This document shows positions 1-5,011 of a stretch of 5,011 bases of DNA, in pieces. The notes below the pieces were generated by a model. It made no database searches. It was given only the letters and a program-made list of their open reading frames with translations, and was not told the origin of the DNA. Position 1 is the first letter of the stretch. Each line of letters opens with the position of its first letter. The position numbers were made by a program, and so were the translations under genes. This stretch comes from Chloroflexota bacterium (GTDB taxonomy: Bacteria; Chloroflexota; Limnocylindria; Limnocylindrales; CSP1-4): NCBI GenBank assembly GCA_005880805.1, contig VBFZ01000024.1:4220-9230 (forward strand). The letters are read 5' to 3'.

Positions 1-2906
1 GCGCCTTCGCTCGGTTCGCGGGCCACGTCGCGCCCCGCGTCGTGCATCGCATCGCGCGCCCTCGGGACCGTCGCCCCACGATTGCGGGATCGGCGCGGAG
101 GGACATCGGGTCCTGCCAGCCCGTTGAGTGCGGCGAGGCGCCGAGTGAGCTCGGACGCGTCGGCCGGTCTGGAGAACAGGTAGCCCTGCCCTAGCTGGCA
201 GCCGAGCTCGCGCAGTCGCTCGAGCTGTTCGGCCGACTCGATGCCCTCGCCGGTCACCTCGAGGCCGAGGGCCTGCGCAAAGGCAACGGCGGCGGTAACG
301 ATCGCGGTGTCCTCGCGCTCGCGACCCAGGCCGTCGATGAAGGCGCGGTCGATCTTGAGTCCGTCGATCGGGAGGTCACGGAAGTAGCCGAGCGACGAAT
401 AGCCGGTGCCGAAATCGTCGATCGCCACGCGTATGCCCATGGCACGAAGGTCACGCAGCGAGTTGATCGCAGCCGCGCCCTCCAGCGTCGCGTTCTCGGT
501 GATCTCGAGCTTCAAGCGCGCAGGAACGAGTCCGACCCGCTCGAGCATGGCGGCGACGCCCGGCGCGAATTCGGGGTGTGCGAGCTCCCGCGGGGAGACG
601 TTGACCGAGACGGCCAGACTCCTGGCGATCTCGAACTCCTCGTCCCAGGCGACCAGTTGCGAGCACGCCTTTTCGCGTACGAATTCGTCGATCTGGACGA
701 TGAGCCCGGTCTGTTCCGCGAGCGGGATGAACTCCGCGGGTGGGACCAGTCCGCGGTCGGGATGCAGCCAGCGGACGAGCGCCTCCACTTCGACGATTGC
801 GCCGGTGGTCAGGTCGACGATGGGCTGGTAGTGCACGGTCAGCTGGTCGCCCGCAAGCGCTCGCCTGAGCTGGCCCTCGAGTTCCAGGCGCCGCCACGCC
901 CTCACGTTCATCGTCGGCTGGAAGGTCTCGTGTCGTCCCTTCCCGAGCCCCTTGGCCTCGTACAGGGCGGTGTCTGCGCTGCGCAGGACGTCGTCGGGTG
1001 CGTCGGTTTCAGGTACGCCCATCGCGATGCCGATGCTGGCGGAGATGACGATCTGGTGGCCGTCCAGCTCGAACGGCCGACGGATCTGCTCCAGGATTCG
1101 ATCGGCGGCTCGCTCCGCATCCTCGGGCCCGACGACGTTCTCGATCAACACCGTGAATTCGTCGCCGCCCAGCCGGGCCGCCGTGTCACCCGCGCGCAGC
1201 GAGCCGCGGATGCGCTCCGCGACTGCAACCAGGAGCTCGTCGCCCACGCGATGGCCGAGCGTGTCGTTGATGACCTTGAAGTCGTCGAGATCGATGAACA
1301 GGACTGAATGCCGGCCGGTCCGTGCGCGCTCCGGGCGGCGCGGCTTGCGAAGCGACTGGCTGAGCCGATCCTGGAAGAGCACCCGGTTCGGCAGGCCCGT
1401 CAGGGCATCGTGAAGGGCCTGGTGCGCGAGCTCTTCCTCGAGTCGTTTTCGATCCGTGATATCGCGGGTGACGACCGACGCACCAACGACATCGCCGCTC
1501 AACCCGCGGATCGGTGACAACGTCAGCCAGACATCGACAACGGTACCGTCGGATCGCTGGTGGACGGTCTCGTGTCGCTCGACAGCGTCGCCGGCCAGGG
1601 CGGATGCCAGCAGATGCGGAAGTTGGGCCTGCCGGTCCGCGGGGAACAGTGTGGCCAGGGGCCGGCCGATCGCGTCGGACGCGGTCAGGCGGTACATCTC
1701 CGCCGCGCCTTCATTCCACGTGGCGATGCGGCCGTCCGGCTCCACGCTCAGGATCGCGTCGTCGGCGGACCTGACGATCGCGGCGAGCTGGGAACTGGCT
1801 TGGTTCGCGGCGGCCAGCTTTCGGTTCGTGCCAACCAGGCGGCGTGAGAACCAGATCGTCAGTACGACCATCAGGAGCACCAGCGGTCCGGCGGTCTCCA
1901 GGACGTTGAGGCGCGCGCGGTTGACGTCCGAGTACAACTCGGAGAGAGGGGTGACGCTCAACGTGAGGAGGTCGGTCCCCGGCACCGGGCGGTAGGCGAC
2001 CCGGTCTGTGCCGCGGGTGGACGAGAACGTCGCGGAGCCGGGTGTCTCGCCAGACAACGCGGCGCTCACGATGGCACGCCAATCATCCGGGCCACTTGCC
2101 ACCGCCGACGGGAAGGGGGCGTGGGCCGGGTCCTGTGCCAGCCCGTCTTGAACCCGGAAGATGGTCAGATCCGGATGCGACAGGAGGCGGCCCGATCGAT
2201 CGATCAGGGCCGTGTAGCTGCCGCTGCTGAACGGCTGGTCAGCGAGCGCCATGACGAGACGCTGGAGCGGAATTTCGAAGTGCAGCACACCGCTGTGCTC
2301 GCCGCCGACCTGCACGATGGGAGTGGCAAATCCGTACACCCAGCGCGCTGTGTCCGGTGACACGTAGGGCTGCGTGACATAGACCTCGTCATCGGCCAGG
2401 TTGCTCGCCGGCCTGAAGAACGGGTTGCCGCTCTCATCCGGGGCCAGGCTGTCGACGCTCGCGATCTGACCGCCGACCCACCGCGCGGTCTCGGCGCCGC
2501 CTCGCCTGATCAGGCAGATCTCGTCGACCGCATATCGGTCGCCGACATACGCGATGCCCTGCTCGACGAGTTGGCGCTCGGGCCCCGCGAGCTGCAGGGG
2601 ATCCGAAGTGAGCGCAGACCGGTAGACAGCGTTGAGCCGTGCAAGACGCAGGTCGCGCGAGGCATCGGCGAACAGGTTCGCGAGGGCGGTGGCCTGTGCA
2701 TCGGCGTGGCGGTCCTGGCGCGCGTCGGCCTCGTGTTCGCTCTGGTCACCAGCCTGGATGGCGAGTGTCAGGCCCGCGACGAGTGCCAGGGCGGCGATTG
2801 TGGCTGTCACCACCGCGACGGGCCGGCGGACTCCCACTTGAAGGCTTGATGAGACCAGGTGCGAGATCCCGCGCCAGGGTCGTGCCTCGCCTCCGCGCTT
2901 CGACAT
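1..2906 (-). CDS. Membrane dCACHE-PAS-GGDEF-EAL cyclic-di-GMP cyclase/phosphodiesterase (3' end beyond window)
   Basis: Predicted inner-membrane sensor that makes cyclic-di-GMP from GTP (GGDEF) and hydrolyses it to pGpG (EAL). The frame is open for 968 codons and runs off the left edge. It starts at the ATG at 2906: an in-frame TGA lies a few codons upstream, and a GAGG sits 3 bases before the ATG (short spacing). Layout: basic N-terminus; TM1 about 29-50; extracytoplasmic dCACHE-like region about 51-330, with YVTQPYV at 176-182 and a following FATPI strand; TM2 about 335-353; PAS with PAC end (VTRDITDRKR) about 372-489; GGDEF about 495-660, with DALTGLPNR, FIDLDDFK, RAGD I-site at 571-574 and intact GGDEF at 580-584; EAL about 676-925, with EAL at 708-710, SVNVSPREL, LEITEN, DDFGTG at 830-835, LKID (K851), GEGIES (E887) and QGYLFSRP. 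Residues 930-968 are a basic, Pro/Arg-rich tail. No HAMP domain is evident. Domain identities are secure; ligand and net activity are unknown. Confidence 0.95.
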   Translation of the reverse strand, partial: MSKRGGEARPWRGISHLVSSSLQVGVRRPVAVVTATIAALALVAGLTLAIQAGDQSEHEADARQDRHADAQATALANLFADASRDLRLARLNAVYRSALTSDPLQLAGPERQLVEQGIAYVGDRYAVDEICLIRRGGAETARWVGGQIASVDSLAPDESGNPFFRPASNLADDEVYVTQPYVSPDTARWVYGFATPIVQVGGEHSGVLHFEIPLQRLVMALADQPFSSGSYTALIDRSGRLLSHPDLTIFRVQDGLAQDPAHAPFPSAVASGPDDWRAIVSAALSGETPGSATFSSTRGTDRVAYRPVPGTDLLTLSVTPLSELYSDVNRARLNVLETAGPLVLLMVVLTIWFSRRLVGTNRKLAAANQASSQLAAIVRSADDAILSVEPDGRIATWNEGAAEMYRLTASDAIGRPLATLFPADRQAQLPHLLASALAGDAVERHETVHQRSDGTVVDVWLTLSPIRGLSGDVVGASVVTRDITDRKRLEEELAHQALHDALTGLPNRVLFQDRLSQSLRKPRRPERARTGRHSVLFIDLDDFKVINDTLGHRVGDELLVAVAERIRGSLRAGDTAARLGGDEFTVLIENVVGPEDAERAADRILEQIRRPFELDGHQIVISASIGIAMGVPETDAPDDVLRSADTALYEAKGLGKGRHETFQPTMNVRAWRRLELEGQLRRALAGDQLTVHYQPIVDLTTGAIVEVEALVRWLHPDRGLVPPAEFIPLAEQTGLIVQIDEFVREKACSQLVAWDEEFEIARSLAVSVNVSPRELAHPEFAPGVAAMLERVGLVPARLKLEITENATLEGAAAINSLRDLRAMGIRVAIDDFGTGYSSLGYFRDLPIDGLKIDRAFIDGLGREREDTAIVTAAVAFAQALGLEVTGEGIESAEQLERLRELGCQLGQGYLFSRPADASELTRRLAALNGLAGPDVPPRRSRNRGATVPRARDAMHDAGRDVAREPSEG

Positions 2907-2986
2907 GCGCCTCGAGGACCTCGTTCAGCGCGGCGGACATGACGGCCGCGTGCGCGACTCTAGGGCTCGCATGCTGGTGCGACTGG

Positions 2987-3009
2987 GAGAGAAAGGTCCC
3001 ACAGGGACC
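2987..3009 (-). terminator. Possible intrinsic terminator after hemE-hemH
   Basis: On the minus strand a perfect 6-bp GC-rich inverted repeat (GGTCCC, loop TGT, GGGACC; 3009-2995) is followed directly by TTTCTCTC (2994-2987). It lies 54 bases past the ferrochelatase stop and 89 bases before the next gene start, where a terminator would be expected. The stem is short and the T run is interrupted by C, so it may be weak. The same 15-base palindrome could instead be a protein-binding operator for the downstream signalling gene. Confidence 0.45.
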
Positions 3010-3062
3010 ATAACGTCTGGGTCAGCCGATCGGCGGCGCGGGTATGCCTCCGTGTGGGGTCG

Positions 3063-3977
3063 CTACGCAAGGACCGCCGAGCAGCCGGGCTTCAGCGTGC
3101 GCCGAGCGACCGAGGCCAGCGCCTCGATGAGGTCCGGATCGCGGTTGAGCGACGAGATCCGGCGGAAGCTCAGTCCACGGCTCTGAGCCTGTTCACGCGC
3201 CGCGACATCAATGTCGTACAGGATCTCCAGGTGGTCGGCAAGGAATTGGACAGGGACCACAATCACAGAATCCTTACCCGAAGCCGCGATCGCGGGGATG
3301 AGATCGGCGAAGTCGGGCTTCATCCATTCACCAGGTTCGTGGCCGGCGCTCTGCCAACAGAATGACCAGTCCCCATCCGAGAGCCGAGCTCTCGCCGCCA
3401 CGGCCTCGGCAGTGGCGCGAAGCTGAGCGAGGTAGCCCGGCTCCCCCTCGGCCACCCGCCTCGGCAGGCTATGAGCGGTCATGAGGACGGTGACGGCATG
3501 GCGCTCGTCGGACGGGAACCGGTCGAGTGCGTTGGTGAGCCGACTGCAGGCACTAGCGACGCTCACTTCCGGAGCGGCATTACCGAGCGCTGCCCTCGCC
3601 TCCTCGATCGCGGCGAGATACCCGTTCATCAGAAGCGGCGAGTACTGCGGTGAGAGGATGATCGCGGCGACCGTGGTGACGCCGGCCTCAGCGAGCGTCT
3701 TCATGCCCGCCAGGATCGAGGGATCGGAGAAGCGCATTCCGACCTCGACCGGCCAGCCGAGCACACCACCGAGGGCTGCGGCCTGCGCGCGACTGATCTG
3801 GATCAGCGGCGAACCGCCGATGACCTGATAGCGGCGGGTGAACTCATCGACGAGCTCGGGATCAGGCTCCCTCCCGCCTCGGACACGACCGAGGTATTCG
3901 CGGATGTCCTCACGTTCCAGGGACGCCGGCGAGCCGTAGGTCATGAGGAGAGCGCCGCGGCGCTCCGAACGCCTCAC
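3063..3977 (-). CDS. hemH: Ferrochelatase, coproporphyrin type (CpfC/HemH)
   Basis: Inserts ferrous iron into a porphyrin ring in the cytosol or at the inner membrane face. By resemblance to the Bacillus enzyme the substrate is probably coproporphyrin III, giving coprohaem, rather than protoporphyrin IX. The 304 residues compare with about 310 in Bacillus subtilis. Visible hallmarks are the N-terminal LMTYGSP (11-17, Tyr14), RYQVIGGSPL (49-58), TAHSLP with the catalytic His169, WQSAG...EW (208-218), and VPVQFLADHLEILYDID with the catalytic Glu251. No C-terminal cysteine-rich extension for a [2Fe-2S] cluster is present; only one Cys (299) lies near the end. Translation starts at GTG (3977-3975), which shares GTGA with the hemE stop. 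No clear Shine-Dalgarno is visible, so coupling to hemE translation is likely. The next internal ATG falls inside the conserved LMTYGSP strand and would truncate it. The stop is TAG. The family call is firm; the substrate is inferred. Confidence 0.95.
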   Translation of the reverse strand: MRRSERRGALLMTYGSPASLEREDIREYLGRVRGGREPDPELVDEFTRRYQVIGGSPLIQISRAQAAALGGVLGWPVEVGMRFSDPSILAGMKTLAEAGVTTVAAIILSPQYSPLLMNGYLAAIEEARAALGNAAPEVSVASACSRLTNALDRFPSDERHAVTVLMTAHSLPRRVAEGEPGYLAQLRATAEAVAARARLSDGDWSFCWQSAGHEPGEWMKPDFADLIPAIAASGKDSVIVVPVQFLADHLEILYDIDVAAREQAQSRGLSFRRISSLNRDPDLIEALASVARRTLKPGCSAVLA

Positions 3978-5011
3978 GCGACGACGGCAGTGACGCGCTC
4001 GGCCCGCGCGGTCTGCTCGTGGACCAGGTCGACCAGCCGGCGCAGCAGATCCGTGTCGGTCTGCGGCAGGACGCCGTGGCCGAGATTGAAGACGTGGCCG
4101 GGCCGCCCGCCCGCCTCATCGAGGACGGCCCGCGCACCCGCACGCGTCGCCTCCCAGCCGGCGAGCAGGCGCGCCGCGTCGAGGTTGCCCTGGACGCCAC
4201 GGTCGTGGCCGACCCGCCGCCAGGCGTCGCCCAGTGAGATGCGGTGATCGAGCCCGATCACATCGCCGCCGGCGTCGGCAAGGAGCTCGAGCAGAGCAGC
4301 CGTGCCTGTGCCGAAATGGATCGTCGGCACGTCGCCGAGCGCCGCGAAGATCCGCTGGACGTGGGGATGGACAAACTCCCGGTAGTCCGCAGGACCGAGG
4401 CCTCCGACCCAGCTGTCGAAAACCTGGACGACGTCAGCTCCGGCATCGACCTGCGCCCGGAGGTACGCGACTACCATCTTCGACAATCGCTCCATCAGGT
4501 CATGCCAGGCAACCGGCTCGCGGTACATGAAGGCCTTGGCGGTGGCGAAGTCGCGCGACGGCCGGCCCTCGACGAGATAGCAGGCGAGTGTGAATGGCGC
4601 GCCCGAGAAGCCGATCAACCCGGCAGCGCCATCCAGCTCGCGCTTCACAAGACGGATGGCATCGATGGTGAACGACACCTCGGCGGGCTCGAACGCACGC
4701 AGCGCGGCAACGTCGGCCGCCGAGCGGATCGGCCGGTCGATGATCGGCCCGATCTCGGGCTCGATCCGCACCCCCACCCCCATCGGCTCGAGCGGCAGCA
4801 TGATGTCGGCGAAGAGCACCGCCGCATCGACCCCGAGCTCGCGCACCGGCATGAGGGTGACTTCGGCACACAGGTCGGGGGTCTTGGCGAGCTCGAGGAT
4901 TCCATGCCGCTCGCGCAGTTTCCGATAGGCGGCGAACGATCGGCCCGCCTGCCGCATGAACCAGACCGGCGTGGCGTCGACAGGCTCGCGCCGGCAGGCG
5001 CGTACGAAGCG
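3974..5011 (-). CDS. hemE: Uroporphyrinogen III decarboxylase (5' end beyond window)
   Basis: Cytosolic enzyme that removes four carboxyl groups from the acetate side chains of uroporphyrinogen III to give coproporphyrinogen III, the branch point for later haem synthesis. The frame is open to the right edge (first residues RFVRACRREPVDATPVWF). About 7-10 N-terminal residues are missing judging from E. coli HemE (354 residues); 345 are present here. In window numbering, key sites are MRQAGR (19-24, both substrate Arg residues), LFADIMLPL with Asp69, LIGFSGAPFTLACYLVEG with Tyr145, VFDSWVGGL, HFGTG, VQGNLD and FNLGHGV with His312. These match the conserved active-site Arg, Asp, Tyr and His of the family. 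The apparent ATG at 4957 lies inside the conserved MRQAGR motif and is not the true start. The TGA stop overlaps the ferrochelatase GTG by 4 bases, indicating an operon. The promoter lies outside the window. Nothing is unusual about composition. Confidence 0.97.
   Translation of the reverse strand, partial: RFVRACRREPVDATPVWFMRQAGRSFAAYRKLRERHGILELAKTPDLCAEVTLMPVRELGVDAAVLFADIMLPLEPMGVGVRIEPEIGPIIDRPIRSAADVAALRAFEPAEVSFTIDAIRLVKRELDGAAGLIGFSGAPFTLACYLVEGRPSRDFATAKAFMYREPVAWHDLMERLSKMVVAYLRAQVDAGADVVQVFDSWVGGLGPADYREFVHPHVQRIFAALGDVPTIHFGTGTAALLELLADAGGDVIGLDHRISLGDAWRRVGHDRGVQGNLDAARLLAGWEATRAGARAVLDEAGGRPGHVFNLGHGVLPQTDTDLLRRLVDLVHEQTARAERVTAVVA

Noticed and set aside
576..1307. A 243-codon open frame on the plus strand
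   Set aside because: It lies wholly antisense to the GGDEF and EAL coding region, has no recognisable domain, and is the kind of open frame expected opposite a high-GC gene.
2194..2205. GATC tandem repeat (three units)
   Set aside because: It falls in the coding sequence for the LIDRSG part of the sensor domain and is explained by codon choice.
2746..2940. A 64-codon minus-strand frame starting 34 bases upstream of the cyclic-di-GMP gene start
   Set aside because: It is out of frame with and overlaps the N-terminus and TM1 of the real gene, its later residues are low-complexity Arg/Pro/Gly, and no ribosome binding site is seen; a leader peptide cannot be supported.
3025..3034. Perfect 10-base palindrome GCCGATCGGC after the ferrochelatase gene
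   Set aside because: Short palindromes of this kind are common in high-GC DNA, there is no loop for a hairpin and no T run follows.
2907..3062. Possible cyclic-di-GMP riboswitch or promoter in the gap before the signalling gene
   Set aside because: I could not match the conserved core of a cyclic-di-GMP riboswitch, and no convincing -35/-10 pair is visible.
3990..4530. Overlapping plus-strand open frames opposite hemE
   Set aside because: They are antisense to a strongly conserved enzyme and encode low-complexity Arg/Ala/Ser-rich sequences.

Overview
This is a high-GC bacterial chromosome segment (GC clearly well above 60% by eye). It carries three protein genes, all on the minus strand. 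Read in transcription order (right to left), they are the end-clipped hemE (uroporphyrinogen decarboxylase), a complete ferrochelatase gene (hemH/cpfC), a 156-base gap, and a very long membrane-anchored cyclic-di-GMP enzyme that runs off the left edge. No RNA genes, mobile elements, CRISPR arrays or long repeats were seen. No stretch over 300 bases lacks a gene.

Right end (3974-5011): HemE lacks only a handful of N-terminal residues. Its stop overlaps the GTG start of the ferrochelatase in a GTGA arrangement, so the two form a co-transcribed, probably translationally coupled haem unit. The ferrochelatase most resembles the Bacillus-type enzyme, which inserts iron into coproporphyrin III. A haem gene pair in this order (hemE-hemH) is familiar from Gram-positive relatives, but the usual third gene, hemY, does not follow.

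Middle (2907-3062): the short gap holds a GC-rich hairpin followed by a T-rich run in the haem transcript direction. It is best read as a modest intrinsic terminator, which would make the downstream gene a separate unit. An operator role is an alternative.

Left (1-2906): one uninterrupted reading frame encodes TM1 - extracytoplasmic dCACHE-like sensor - TM2 - PAS - GGDEF - EAL, then a basic/proline-rich tail that is still open at the window edge. Both the cyclase and phosphodiesterase motifs are intact, and an RxxD feedback site is present. The predicted role is converting an external signal into changes in cyclic-di-GMP level.

The organism is probably a Terrabacteria-group bacterium. The coproporphyrin-type ferrochelatase and high GC would suit Chloroflexota or Actinomycetota. 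The lack of a C-terminal cysteine-bearing extension on the ferrochelatase leans slightly against typical Actinomycetota. This assignment is inference. The window looks like ordinary core metabolism beside an ordinary signalling gene; I found no convincing new system.
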